From an uncultured Bacteroidota bacterium (GTDB lineage Bacteria; Bacteroidota; Bacteroidia; AKYH767-A; OLB10): a stretch of 52,506 bases of DNA. Position 1 is the first letter of the stretch; every line of letters begins with the position of its first letter. The stretch is from positions 1-52,506 of the forward strand of contig CAINEC010000193.1 of NCBI GenBank assembly GCA_903847585.1. The letters are read 5' to 3'. Shown piece after piece: positions 1 through 8,728 of this stretch. The translations under genes and the position numbers were made by a program. The notes under the pieces are model-generated. The model saw only the letters and a program-made list of their open reading frames with translations. It was not told the origin of the DNA and ran no database searches.

Positions 1-701
1 CTTCTTCTTCTGACAAAAACTTCTCCTACATTCCGAAAGATTTCATTATTCCATCTGACATTGATTATCTACACATCACTTCAAACAATACAATTTACGG
101 AACACAAATGAAGTCGTTCCCTAAAACCGAAGTGCCTTTAGTATGCGATATGTCGAGTGATATTTTTAGTCGACCAATTGATGTATCTCAATTCGGATTG
201 ATTTACGCCGGAGCACAAAAAAATATGGGTCCTGCCGGAGCAACACTGGTTATTGTGCAGAAAGATTTATTAGGTAAAACAGGCCGACAAATTAATTCTA
301 TGTTGGATTACAATGTACATATCAAAGCTGAATCGATGTACAACACCCCTCCTGCATTTCCAGTATATGTATGCATGCTTACTTTGCGATGGTTGAAAAA
401 AATGGGTGGCGTTGTAGCTATAGAAAAAGCAAATATTGAAAAAGCAACTCTTTTCTATAATGCGCTAGATAATAATCCCAACTTCTTTGGCAATGTTGTA
501 AAAGAAGACCGAAGTCTCATGAATGCTTGCTTTAATTTAAAAGACCATTCACAAGAAGAAAGATTCTTGGCAGCTTGTGAAGCAAATGGAATTGTTGGCA
601 TCAAAGGACATCGCTTATCGGGTGGATTCAGAGCAAGTTTGTATAATGCTTTGCCGAATGAGAGTGTGCGTGTGCTTATTGATGTGATGAATAATCTTTA
701 A
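1..701 (+). CDS. serC: Phosphoserine aminotransferase, C-terminal part (5' end outside window)
   Basis: PLP-dependent aminotransferase making 3-phosphoserine from 3-phosphohydroxypyruvate and glutamate, the second step of serine synthesis in the cytosol. The frame is open from base 3 with no start before the edge, so the N-terminus is missing. The fragment begins in the family motif HITSNNTIYGTQ, continues with the cofactor-ring Asp in VCDMSSD, and carries the Schiff-base lysine in AGAQKN (codon about 219-221). The C-terminal half matches SerC to the normal end (GGFRASLYNALP). A DUF1015 gene follows on the same strand 69 bases downstream, an arrangement common in Bacteroidota. It looks intact apart from the window truncation. 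Confidence 0.95.
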   Translation, partial: SSSDKNFSYIPKDFIIPSDIDYLHITSNNTIYGTQMKSFPKTEVPLVCDMSSDIFSRPIDVSQFGLIYAGAQKNMGPAGATLVIVQKDLLGKTGRQINSMLDYNVHIKAESMYNTPPAFPVYVCMLTLRWLKKMGGVVAIEKANIEKATLFYNALDNNPNFFGNVVKEDRSLMNACFNLKDHSQEERFLAACEANGIVGIKGHRLSGGFRASLYNALPNESVRVLIDVMNNL

Positions 702-740
702 TTAAGATTAAACGCTCGCTTTTAAATCGATTGAAAGCAT

Positions 741-748
741 TAATTTTG
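741..748 (+). promoter_or_regulatory. Candidate -7 promoter element before the DUF1015 gene
   Basis: TAATTTTG matches the Bacteroidota -7 consensus TAnnTTTG and lies 22 bases before the ATG at 771. No clear -33 TTG is visible at the expected distance. It suggests the DUF1015 gene can be transcribed separately from serC. Confidence 0.45.
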
Positions 749-770
749 CAAAACTAATTCTGGAAAAATC

Positions 771-2015
771 ATGGCTATATTAAAACCATTTCGTGGAGTA
801 CGTCCAACAAAAGAACTTGTTAAGAGAGTAATTTGTCGCCCCTATGATGTATTAGATGAAAAAGAAGCAAGAGTTGAGGCTAATGGCGACTCTTATTCAT
901 TCTATCACGTAATAAAACCAGAGATTGATTTCCCAGACGATTTTGATCACTACTCGCCTGAGATTTATAAAAAAGGAAAGGCGAACTACGAGCAGATGAA
1001 AGCAGAAGGAGTATTCTTTCAAGATGAGAAAGAGTGCTTATACATCTATGCTCAAACAATGAATGGTCGTACGCAGTACGGCATTGTTGGATGTGCGGGT
1101 GTGGAAGATTACTTCAATGATATTATTAAAAAGCACGAGTTAACAAGACCAGATAAAGAAGAAGATCGCAAGACGCATGTGCGTGTTGGTAATATGAATG
1201 CAGAGCCTGTATTCTTTGCTTATCCGCAAGTAGTAGCGCTTGATGAAATTGTTAATGAAATTATCAAGCACGAGCCTGCATATAATCTTACAACAGATGA
1301 CGGCATTGGACATACCTTTTGGGTGGTGAATGATGATGCAACTATACAATCAATTGTTCATCATTTCGAGCAGATTCCTTATACCTATGTTGCAGACGGA
1401 CATCACCGTACAGCTGCGGCTGCTCTTGTGGGAAAAGATTTGAAAGAAGCTAATCCGAATCACACAGGAAATGAAGAGTACAATTTCTTTTTAGCGGTTC
1501 ACTTCCCGGATAATCAATTACAGATTATGGATTATAATCGCGTTGTAAAAGATTTGAATGGGTTATCTAACGAAGAGTTTTTAAATAAAATTTCGGAGAA
1601 GTTTGATGTTAGTGTTGTTGGTTCGGAAGAACATCGCCCTGCGCAATTACACAACTTCGGAATGTACTTAGCTGGACAATGGTATTCGTTGACTGCTAAA
1701 GCTGGAACTTATAATGATGCTGATCCAATTGGTGTTTTAGATGTTACTATTTTAAGTGAAAGTATTTTAGCTCCGATTTTAAATATCGTTGATTTACGCA
1801 AAGACAAACGCATTGAGTTTGTTGGTGGTTTACGCGGACTTGGCGAATTAAAGCGTAGAGTTGACAGTGGTGAAATGAAAGCCGCATTTGCTTTATATCC
1901 TGTAACGATGAAGCAATTGATTGACATTGCAGACAATGGATTAATAATGCCTCCTAAAGTAACTTGGTTTGAACCTAAGCTGAGAAGCGGCTTAGTGATT
2001 CACGAGTTGGCGTAG
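771..2015 (+). CDS. DUF1015 family protein
   Basis: A 414-residue cytosolic protein of the DUF1015 family. The N-terminus (ILKPFRGVRPTKE) and the motif YVADGHHRTAAA at residues 206-217, with Asp209 and the His211-His212-Arg213 cluster, are the family signatures. Length is normal for the family. The gene often lies beside serA/serC, as here, so a link to serine or phosphoserine metabolism has been suspected, but I know of no proven reaction. No signal peptide or membrane segment is visible. The ATG at 771 is used because it precedes the conserved KPF(R)GVRP block. Confidence 0.85.
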   Translation: MAILKPFRGVRPTKELVKRVICRPYDVLDEKEARVEANGDSYSFYHVIKPEIDFPDDFDHYSPEIYKKGKANYEQMKAEGVFFQDEKECLYIYAQTMNGRTQYGIVGCAGVEDYFNDIIKKHELTRPDKEEDRKTHVRVGNMNAEPVFFAYPQVVALDEIVNEIIKHEPAYNLTTDDGIGHTFWVVNDDATIQSIVHHFEQIPYTYVADGHHRTAAAALVGKDLKEANPNHTGNEEYNFFLAVHFPDNQLQIMDYNRVVKDLNGLSNEEFLNKISEKFDVSVVGSEEHRPAQLHNFGMYLAGQWYSLTAKAGTYNDADPIGVLDVTILSESILAPILNIVDLRKDKRIEFVGGLRGLGELKRRVDSGEMKAAFALYPVTMKQLIDIADNGLIMPPKVTWFEPKLRSGLVIHELA

Positions 2016-2035
2016 TTCCAAAAATATTCATCACC

Positions 2036-2728
2036 ATGAAACCAAAAATTCTTTTACTACACGGATTTCTGGGTTCTATTCAACAAATGGAACCCTTGGC
2101 CGAATGTTTAAAAGATCGGTTTCAAGTTTATATGTATGACCTTCCTGGCCATCATGGAAAGTCGTTTCCCGAGGAGAAATTTACTTTTACTACACTTCAG
2201 CAACATTTATACGAGTACATCAAAGAGTTTCAATTGAACGGATGTATGGTATTCGGTTATGAGCTTGGAGGTTATCTTGCTTTAACTCTTGAAGCAAAAA
2301 AAAGCGGAACCTTCGATAGTATTTTTACATGGGGCACCGACTTCGATTGGAGTCATCAAAAAGTACAAACCTACAGGCAACTATTTGCAGCAGATAAAAT
2401 TGAAATGCAAGATAGTTTATTAGCCGACAAACTTAACCTTCTTCACTTCCCATCCGATTGGAAAGAAATCTGCAAAGAGACATTAAATCTAATCGACTAC
2501 ACACAAAAGCATCCGTTATCAGAATCAGACATTGATAACATTTCCTGTAAAGTAAGAATTGCTTTAGGAGATCAAGAAGAACATATTACCATTGAAGAGA
2601 GTGCACACTTTTATCGCCAACTACCACAAGGCTCTTTGTTAGTATTGCCTCAGACAAAACACAATTTAGAAGAGTTAAACTTGAATTTATTTAAAGACGA
2701 ATTAATTCGATTTTCAGAAACAGTATGA
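2036..2728 (+). CDS. Alpha/beta-hydrolase fold protein with Glu at the nucleophile position
   Basis: A 230-residue single-domain alpha/beta-hydrolase fold protein of about MenH/esterase size. The oxyanion-hole motif LLHGFLGS (residues 7-14), the GHHGKS turn (38-43), a late Asp in LGDQEEH (Asp179) and a C-terminal His in TKHN (His209) are all in place. The nucleophile elbow, normally G-x-S-x-G, reads G74-Y-E-L-G78, so the catalytic Ser is Glu76. It is therefore probably not an ordinary serine esterase; a binding role or different chemistry is possible. It starts 20 bases after the DUF1015 gene and its stop overlaps the next start (ATGA), so it is probably co-transcribed. The substrate is unknown. 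Confidence 0.75.
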   Translation: MKPKILLLHGFLGSIQQMEPLAECLKDRFQVYMYDLPGHHGKSFPEEKFTFTTLQQHLYEYIKEFQLNGCMVFGYELGGYLALTLEAKKSGTFDSIFTWGTDFDWSHQKVQTYRQLFAADKIEMQDSLLADKLNLLHFPSDWKEICKETLNLIDYTQKHPLSESDIDNISCKVRIALGDQEEHITIEESAHFYRQLPQGSLLVLPQTKHNLEELNLNLFKDELIRFSETV

Positions 2729-3399
2729 GTATTAATCTAGATAACTACCATAAAATAAAATCGATTGCAGATAGATATCAGGCGAGTTTGATTGCTGTTT
2801 CGAAAACAAAACCTTTATCTGATATTTTAGAGCTGCATCACGAAGGTCAATTGTTATTTGGAGAAAATTATGTGCAGGAATTAACGGACAAGTTCAAAGA
2901 AGCTCCTGCTACGATTGATTGGCATTTTATCGGACATTTACAAACCAACAAAGTAAAATTCATTCAGCCGATTACTAAGTTGATTCATGGTGTTGATAGT
3001 GAGAAATTATTGATGGAGATTAATAAACAAGCAACAAAAAATAATTCCATTTCAAATATCCTTTTACAGATTTACATAGCGCAAGAAGAAAGCAAATTCG
3101 GACTTGATGAAAATGAATTAACTGGTATTCTTGAAAAATATTCCAATGGAAATTATTCCAACGTACGCATTAAAGGATTAATGGGAATGGCGAGTTTTAC
3201 AGAAGACCAATCACAGATAAAAAAAGAATTTACTCAGCTAAAACAAATTTTCGATCGACATAAATCGAATGATGATTTTGATACGCTTTCGATGGGAATG
3301 TCGTCGGATTATCAAATTGCATTAGACTGCGGAAGCACAATGATTAGAATTGGAAGTGCATTTTTTGGAGCGAGAAATTATGCTAACACTAATGGTTAG
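2725..3399 (+). CDS. YggS/PLPBP family pyridoxal phosphate homeostasis protein
   Basis: A 224-residue cytosolic PLP-binding protein of the YggS/PROSC family. These are single-domain alanine-racemase-like barrels that buffer PLP rather than act as enzymes. Lys27 in LIAVSKTKP is the expected PLP lysine. FGENYVQEL and WHFIGHLQTNK are the family fingerprints, and the C-terminal LSMGMSSDYQIAL closes the phosphate site. Length is typical. The start overlaps the preceding hydrolase stop by 4 bases (ATGA), implying translational coupling. Its 3' end overlaps the convergent DUF5723 gene by 11 bases. Confidence 0.92.
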   Translation: MSINLDNYHKIKSIADRYQASLIAVSKTKPLSDILELHHEGQLLFGENYVQELTDKFKEAPATIDWHFIGHLQTNKVKFIQPITKLIHGVDSEKLLMEINKQATKNNSISNILLQIYIAQEESKFGLDENELTGILEKYSNGNYSNVRIKGLMGMASFTEDQSQIKKEFTQLKQIFDRHKSNDDFDTLSMGMSSDYQIALDCGSTMIRIGSAFFGARNYANTNG

Positions 3400-4864
3400 G
3401 CACTTTACATTTCTCGATTGATTGTTTTTTTACTCTGCCATTTGAACCACCACATTTTCCTCTGTTTTTAATTGAAATTCCGATATAAAAATCAGCACCG
3501 TAACTATCTGTCAAACCGAATAGCGGGCTCAACATATCCGAACCAATAGTTAAGATTCCAAAACGAAGTCCGATGCCTATGCGCGGTTTAAATTGCTCAT
3601 AGAAAGAGACAGGCACAGCCACTTCAAATCGTTTTCGTTCATACCTGGGCGTTATAGCCAATTGATTCATTCTGCGTAAAGCTATTTTACTAAGAACGAC
3701 TCTTTGAATCGCTGAGACATTTACAAAAAAATGATTATCCAACGCCAAATCGAATTGTACACTAACGGCAGCCGGAGTTGCAATTTTAAAGCTCCTTGCA
3801 AAGCGTGTATTAGTTGGCTTACCAGTAAATTGTGCACTGAACATACTATCAATTTGTGTGGCATCCATAAATTTAGCGGTATCGATATAAAACCAATCAG
3901 TCGACAAATTTTCAAATTGATAAGTTCTTGTTTCACGATTAAATGTCATGTAACCTAAATCAATAATGGATACTCCCAATTTAAAATCATACGGTTTTTC
4001 ATCGTTGTTTGCGCAAGGCTTATAAAAATTTGCATTTCTATTTCGATAGTATTGCAATCCTGCATTAATCCCCCACCCCTTCCCTCTTTTAGAAAGTATA
4101 TTAGCTAATTGAAACTCGTTTTCCTCTGGCAAAGAATGACCGTAATCCATATTTATGTTCTGTACGATTAACAAGGAGTCGGCGGCGGAGTTATAAGTAA
4201 CGGCATTCAAATTAACATAGGCTGCTTCAAATCCACGGTTATTCTTACCCGTTAGTCCGAAGGTGATGTAGTTTGTTCCATCATCTACTGCTAAGGCTCC
4301 AACCGTAATTGCTGTTTCCTGCCAAGATATCATCCCTATTTTGACATTTCCTCCTTCAAAAAAATAAGTTTGTAATGGGTCGTATTCAAATCCTTCGTAT
4401 GCAAATTTTGCAAGGTGCCAAGGGACATCTAAGGCACTGTACCCACCACGTAAGGAAGTTGAAAATGCTAATCCAAACTTTTTTTGAGAGTATAAAAAGG
4501 CAGGTGCTTTAAAGAATGTTGATCCAAACGACCATTTATCGGATGTTGTGTATCGATCAGTTGTAGACTCATCCGATGAATTTGACATTGAAATCGCCCC
4601 TCTTCCTTTTTTCAAATAAATATAATTATTGGCAGCGTTAGCATCCAGCGATAATAAATGAAGTTCCCAATTAAAAGGTTCTCCAACTACCGAAGCAGGA
4701 TTCATAGTAAGGCCCATCTGACCTGCGTAATTACTATTTGCTATGCCCCATAATTCTTGTGCGTTAGATTTTACAATAGAAAATAAAAACACAACCACTA
4801 AAACAATTCGTAGAACTGCCTTAGCAAAAAAAGGATTTTTACTTATATCAAATCTATTAATCAT
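3389..4864 (-). CDS. DUF5723 family outer-membrane protein
   Basis: A 491-residue exported protein. It has an N-terminal hydrophobic segment (about residues 14-32) ending in a signal-peptidase-like SNAQ. The remainder is rich in alternating aromatic/hydrophobic beta-strand segments typical of an outer-membrane barrel. The N-terminal ANSNYAGQMGLTMNPAS pattern and the overall composition fit DUF5723, common in Bacteroidota and of unknown role. The C-terminus is Lys/Arg-rich, unusual for a barrel that should end on an aromatic residue. It is convergent with, and overlaps, the yggS-like gene. No operon partner is visible. Confidence 0.72.
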   Translation of the reverse strand: MINRFDISKNPFFAKAVLRIVLVVVFLFSIVKSNAQELWGIANSNYAGQMGLTMNPASVVGEPFNWELHLLSLDANAANNYIYLKKGRGAISMSNSSDESTTDRYTTSDKWSFGSTFFKAPAFLYSQKKFGLAFSTSLRGGYSALDVPWHLAKFAYEGFEYDPLQTYFFEGGNVKIGMISWQETAITVGALAVDDGTNYITFGLTGKNNRGFEAAYVNLNAVTYNSAADSLLIVQNINMDYGHSLPEENEFQLANILSKRGKGWGINAGLQYYRNRNANFYKPCANNDEKPYDFKLGVSIIDLGYMTFNRETRTYQFENLSTDWFYIDTAKFMDATQIDSMFSAQFTGKPTNTRFARSFKIATPAAVSVQFDLALDNHFFVNVSAIQRVVLSKIALRRMNQLAITPRYERKRFEVAVPVSFYEQFKPRIGIGLRFGILTIGSDMLSPLFGLTDSYGADFYIGISIKNRGKCGGSNGRVKKQSIEKCKVPNH

Positions 4865-4932
4865 TAAAAGCTATAACTCTTGAAAAAAGAGAATATTGCT
4901 TTAACGAAATAGGAGATAAAAAGTTCCGGAAA

Positions 4933-6330
4933 TCAAACAAACATTTTTCCGGGATTCAGAATATTATTTGGATCAAACAAACGCTTTATTCCCTTCTGAA
5001 TTTCAATCTGAGTTGAATTGAATGCGATGTCCATGTAACCTTTCTGCACATACCCAATTCCGTGTTCACCACTGATAGTTCCTTTCAGCTCCACGCAGAG
5101 TTTAAATATTTCACGAATGCCATGAGGAATTTTATTATGCCAGTCATCATCACTCATTTCATCCTTCAAAATATTCACATGCAAATTACCATCGCCTGCA
5201 TGTCCGTAACAAACCGAACGGAATCCATACTTATTTCCAATTGATTTTACACCAGCCAATAATTTTGGCAATTCAGCGCGAGGAACAACGGTATCTTCTT
5301 CCTTGTAAACAGAATGGGATTTTACCGCTTCACCCGCTGCGCGACGCATTTTCCAAAGTTCATTCTTCTGTGCAGCTGTATCAGCAAATAAAACCTCATC
5401 GCATTCGAACTGATACATCAACTCGGTAATTTGTTCACATTCCTTAAATAAAACATCAACATCATTACCATCCACTTCAATTAAAAGATGTGCTTTATGT
5501 TCATCTTTCACAGGTATTTTCACATCAACAAACTGCATTACATAATCAATCGCATCACGCTCCATAAACTCCATAGCAGAAGGAATAAATCCAGCACGAA
5601 AAACCGCACTCACCGCTTCGCAAGCTTTTTCAGGAGAATAAAATGGAACCAACATTAATAAGTTTTGTGTTGGCAATGGAATCAAACGGAAAACGATTTT
5701 AGTAACAATACCCAATGTGCCTTCACTACCAATCAACAACTGCGTTAAATTATAACCAGTAGAATTTTTCAAAACATTAGCACCGGTCCAAATTACTTCA
5801 CCGTTGGGAAGAACTACTTCACAATTCAAAATATAATCTTTTGTAGTTCCATATTTTACTGCACGTGGACCACCAGCATTTTCTGCGAGATTACCTCCGA
5901 GAAAACAACTTCCTCGTGAAGCAGGATCGGGAGGATAAAACAAACCTTTTGCCTCAACTGCATCTCTAAAAACCTGATTGATGACACCTGGCTCTACAGT
6001 AGCTTGTAAATTACGTTCATCGATTTCAAGAATCTTATTAAACTTTTCCATCGATAAAAGAATTCCGCCATGAACAGGCAATGCACCACCGCTTAGACCT
6101 GTTCCAGCACCTCGAGGAGTAACAGGAATTTGTTCTGCATTAGCGATGCGCATGATTTCAGCAATCTGATTTACAGTGGTTGGCTTTACAACAACGGCAG
6201 GCAAAAATTTCAAATCTTCCGTTTCGTCGTGCGAATAATTTTGTAATTGCTCAGCATCTGTAAAAACATATTCTGTCCCACAAATTTCAGTAAGCGATTT
6301 TAGTATATCAGAAGTAATACTTGCGTACAT
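4933..6330 (-). CDS. FAD-linked oxidase, GlcD/D-lactate dehydrogenase-like
   Basis: A 465-residue flavoprotein of the VAO/PCMH family, most like GlcD and D-2-hydroxyacid dehydrogenases, which oxidise an alpha-hydroxy acid to the keto acid. The FAD-binding domain shows TPRGAGTGLSGGA (residues 71-83), PPDPASRGSCFLGGN, and a GTLGIVTKIVFRL strand. The C-terminal cap shows CYGHAGDGNLHVN and ISGEHGIGYVQK, the substrate and FAD-shielding motifs. It is full length. No glcE, glcF or lactate permease gene lies nearby, so it probably acts alone with an unknown electron acceptor. Glycolate or D-lactate are both possible substrates. Confidence 0.88.
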   Translation of the reverse strand: MYASITSDILKSLTEICGTEYVFTDAEQLQNYSHDETEDLKFLPAVVVKPTTVNQIAEIMRIANAEQIPVTPRGAGTGLSGGALPVHGGILLSMEKFNKILEIDERNLQATVEPGVINQVFRDAVEAKGLFYPPDPASRGSCFLGGNLAENAGGPRAVKYGTTKDYILNCEVVLPNGEVIWTGANVLKNSTGYNLTQLLIGSEGTLGIVTKIVFRLIPLPTQNLLMLVPFYSPEKACEAVSAVFRAGFIPSAMEFMERDAIDYVMQFVDVKIPVKDEHKAHLLIEVDGNDVDVLFKECEQITELMYQFECDEVLFADTAAQKNELWKMRRAAGEAVKSHSVYKEEDTVVPRAELPKLLAGVKSIGNKYGFRSVCYGHAGDGNLHVNILKDEMSDDDWHNKIPHGIREIFKLCVELKGTISGEHGIGYVQKGYMDIAFNSTQIEIQKGIKRLFDPNNILNPGKMFV

Positions 6331-6347
6331 TTCGTTTGATTTGATAA

Positions 6348-6355
6348 CAAATTTA
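6348..6355 (-). promoter_or_regulatory. Candidate -7 promoter element of the FAD-linked oxidase gene
   Basis: On the minus strand this reads TAAATTTG, a perfect TAnnTTTG match, 17 bases before the ATG at 6330. No strong -33 element is seen. Confidence 0.45.
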
Positions 6356-6423
6356 AATTTAAAAAATTTAGTTTTTACTAATCGAGAAACAAGTAATCAA
6401 CCGACTTATTAATCAAAAAGCAG

Positions 6424-6431
6424 TAAGTTTG
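6424..6431 (+). promoter_or_regulatory. Candidate -7 promoter element abutting the rnhA start
   Basis: TAAGTTTG matches TAnnTTTG and ends only 5 bases before the ATG at 6437. Transcription would begin at or almost at the start codon, giving a leaderless or nearly leaderless mRNA. Confidence 0.45.
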
Positions 6432-6436
6432 CGGCA

Positions 6437-7078
6437 ATGGCCACGAAGAAGAAATTTTACGTTGTTTGGGAAGGGAGAACTCCTGGTGTTTATAGCAGCT
6501 GGGACACCTGTAAAAAGAATATTGAAGGATTTGCGGCAGCCAAATACAAGTCATTTACGAGTAAAACAGAAGCGGACGCAGCATTTAAAAGTCATTATTC
6601 AAACCATATTTCAGCATTTTCGAAAGGCACTAAAAAGACATTAAAAATTTCCCATCCTCCTACCCATAACCCAATACGCGATAGCATTTCTGTAGATGCA
6701 GCCTGTAGTGGGAATCCAGGAAAGATGGAATATAGAGGCGTTGATACGACCACCAAAACCGAACTTTTCATTATGGGACCATATCATGACGGCACCAATA
6801 ATATCGGAGAATTTTTAGCCATTGTTCATGCGCTTGCCTACTTGAAAAGATGTGAACTTCCGAAGAAAATTATTTACAGTGATAGTCAGATTGCCATTGG
6901 TTGGATAAAAAAGAAAAAATGTGGGACCAAGTTGGCAGAAACATCAAGAAATGCTGAAATTTTTGACTTGATTGATCGTGCTGAAAACTGGCTAAAAAAC
7001 AATAATTATAGCAACCCTATTTATAAATGGGAGACCGAAATTTGGGGAGAAAATCCCGCAGACTTTGGAAGAAAATAA
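6437..7078 (+). CDS. rnhA: Ribonuclease HI with N-terminal viroplasmin domain
   Basis: A 213-residue ribonuclease H that cleaves the RNA strand of RNA-DNA hybrids. Residues 5-50 (KKFYVVWEGRTPGVYSSW onward) form a caulimovirus viroplasmin-like domain, known from eukaryotic RNase H1 as an RNA-DNA hybrid-binding domain. The catalytic domain follows with SVDAACSGNPG (Asp87), NIGEFLAIVHAL (Glu125), YSDSQIA (Asp149) and NPADFG (Asp209), giving the full DEDD set. The ATG at 6437 is right because the viroplasmin domain starts almost at once. It stands alone, divergent from the oxidase gene. Confidence 0.93.
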   Translation: MATKKKFYVVWEGRTPGVYSSWDTCKKNIEGFAAAKYKSFTSKTEADAAFKSHYSNHISAFSKGTKKTLKISHPPTHNPIRDSISVDAACSGNPGKMEYRGVDTTTKTELFIMGPYHDGTNNIGEFLAIVHALAYLKRCELPKKIIYSDSQIAIGWIKKKKCGTKLAETSRNAEIFDLIDRAENWLKNNNYSNPIYKWETEIWGENPADFGRK

Positions 7079-7224
7079 TCACAGGTAATTCGTTTTTCAT
7101 TTTGCAGAACAAAGTATCTTGTTAATAAATTAATTCCTAATTAAAGCGTTTTTCATTCTTATAATAGTCACATTAATTTTACAGATTGTTTATAAAAGCA
7201 ATTTAATAATTGAGCGCGAATAGT

Positions 7225-7232
7225 TAATTTTG
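7225..7232 (+). promoter_or_regulatory. Candidate -7 promoter element of carA
   Basis: TAATTTTG, a perfect TAnnTTTG match, ends 17 bases before the carA ATG at 7250. The 171-base rnhA-carA gap shows no other obvious signal besides a short repeated string (CGTTTTTCATT, near 7089 and 7146). Confidence 0.5.
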
Positions 7233-7249
7233 CCAAAATCTAATGACCT

Positions 7250-8371
7250 ATGAAATACGCTCCCAAATCACCTGCTGTTTTAGTTTTAGCCGATGGAACT
7301 GTTTTTAGAGGTATGGCGGCCGGCGCTATTGGTGTAGCTACTGGGGAGCTTTGTTTTAATACTGGTATGACAGGTTATCAGGAAATTTTTACCGACCCTT
7401 CTTATACTGGACAGTTAATGGTAATGGCCAGTGTTCACATTGGAAATTACGGGATTAAAAACAGCGAATCAGAATCAGACGGAATTAAAATAGCTGGATT
7501 AATTTGTAGAAATTTAAGTCAGATAGCTTCACGTAAAGATTCTGATCAAACCATTCAGGAATTTTTATCAACCAAAAATTTAGTTGCTATAACGGATGTG
7601 GATACCCGTGCGATTGTAAAGCATATTCGCGAGAAAGGTGCAATGAATGCAATCATCAGCACAGCTACTCAAAATATTGATGAATTAAAGCAATTATTAG
7701 CTGATGTACCTTCGATGGAAGGTTTAGAATTATCTTCTCAAGTATCTACACAAAAAATAGTAGACTATAATACGGGGGGAGATTTTAAAGTTGCATTATT
7801 AGACGCAGGAGTTAAATTAAATATTGTAAGACTACTTACAGATAGAGGTTGTCATGTGAGGGTGTTTCCGTACGCTACATCTTTCGAAGAAATGATGCAT
7901 TGGGAACCTGATGGTTTTATGTTAAGTAATGGACCTGGTGATCCAGGTGCTATGCCTGAAACCGTTGCGAAGGTTAAAGCGATGTTGAATACGAATCTTC
8001 CTGTCTTCGGGATTTGTTTGGGACATCAATTATTGGCGGAGGCTTGTGGCATCAGAACATTCAAAATGCACCACGGACATAGAGGAATAAATCATCCAGT
8101 AAAAAATATTATTACAGGTCGTTGTGAGATAACCTCACAGAATCACGGATTTGCTGTAATGCCGGAAGATGTTGAGAAATCAGATTTAGTTGAAATTACT
8201 CATGTCAACTTAAATGATAATAGCATAGAAGGAATAAGAGTAAAAGACAAGGCGGCGTTTTCTGTTCAGTACCATCCTGAAGCAGCTCCTGGGCCTCATG
8301 ACTCAGAATATTTATTTGACGATTTTGTCGAGAATATTAAAGCATCTGTTTCAAATAAAATTTCAGCATAA
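7250..8371 (+). CDS. carA: Carbamoyl-phosphate synthase small subunit
   Basis: A 373-residue glutamine amidotransferase subunit that hydrolyses glutamine and passes ammonia to CarB for carbamoyl phosphate (arginine and pyrimidine synthesis). The N-terminal domain has FRGMAAGA and GELCFNTGMTGYQEI. The class I glutaminase domain has LSNGPGDP (oxyanion strand), the nucleophile Cys256 in FGICLGHQ, and His342/Glu344 in YHPEAAPGPHD. Length is normal. carB is not adjacent: the gene is followed at once by a strong terminator, so the large subunit must be elsewhere. Confidence 0.96.
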   Translation: MKYAPKSPAVLVLADGTVFRGMAAGAIGVATGELCFNTGMTGYQEIFTDPSYTGQLMVMASVHIGNYGIKNSESESDGIKIAGLICRNLSQIASRKDSDQTIQEFLSTKNLVAITDVDTRAIVKHIREKGAMNAIISTATQNIDELKQLLADVPSMEGLELSSQVSTQKIVDYNTGGDFKVALLDAGVKLNIVRLLTDRGCHVRVFPYATSFEEMMHWEPDGFMLSNGPGDPGAMPETVAKVKAMLNTNLPVFGICLGHQLLAEACGIRTFKMHHGHRGINHPVKNIITGRCEITSQNHGFAVMPEDVEKSDLVEITHVNLNDNSIEGIRVKDKAAFSVQYHPEAAPGPHDSEYLFDDFVENIKASVSNKISA

Positions 8372-8373
8372 AC

Positions 8374-8403
8374 AAAAGAGCCGCAAAATGCGGCTCTTTT
8401 GTT
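8374..8403 (+). terminator. Rho-independent terminator after carA (works both ways)
   Basis: An 11-bp perfect stem (AAAAGAGCCGC / GCGGCTCTTTT) around a 5-base loop starts 3 bases after the carA stop. Flanking A and T runs make it usable from both sides, so it can also end the convergent CsbD-like gene, whose stop is at 8411. Confidence 0.92.
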
Positions 8404-8410
8404 CGAAAAA

Positions 8411-8611
8411 CTATAATGTTTTCAAAATAGAGTCGAGCTCTTGTTTTGTTTTGCCCAATTTTACTTGGAGCTTTTCAAACATTACATTTTGTTTCCCTTC
8501 GTCATACTGAAGATCAGCATCCGACAAAACAGGGAATTTTGCTTTGAGCTTAGCTTTAAGCGCTGTCCACTTTGCTCTTGCGGCAATTGGACTCTCAATT
8601 AATTCTTCCAT
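8411..8611 (-). CDS. CsbD-like small stress protein
   Basis: A 66-residue acidic/Lys-rich soluble protein. The pattern KWTALKAKLKAKFPVLSDADL, YDEGKQNVMFEKLQ and LGKTKQELDSIL resembles CsbD-family general-stress proteins of Bacteroidota (W-x-L-K-x-K then D-L-x-Y-x-E-G-K). The role of the family is unknown beyond stress induction. I start at the ATG at 8611 because the 20 residues upstream in frame (Phe/Tyr-rich) do not belong to the family and run across a small hairpin (8626-8642). It shares the bidirectional terminator with carA. Confidence 0.7.
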   Translation of the reverse strand: MEELIESPIAARAKWTALKAKLKAKFPVLSDADLQYDEGKQNVMFEKLQVKLGKTKQELDSILKTL

Positions 8612-8728
8612 GATTTTTAGGTTAAACCCGAAATCTGCGGGTGCATAGTAATAAAAGCTATTACAAAACAAAGATGATTACTAAGAGAATAAAATCCATT
8701 ACAATAAAAACTGAAATAATTATACTAT

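Noticed and set aside
7089-7156. CGTTTTTCATT repeated twice between rnhA and carA
   Set aside because: Only 11 bases and AT-rich; consistent with chance.
8612-8671. N-terminal extension of the CsbD-like gene
   Set aside because: The Tyr/Phe-rich extension is foreign to the family and crosses a small hairpin.
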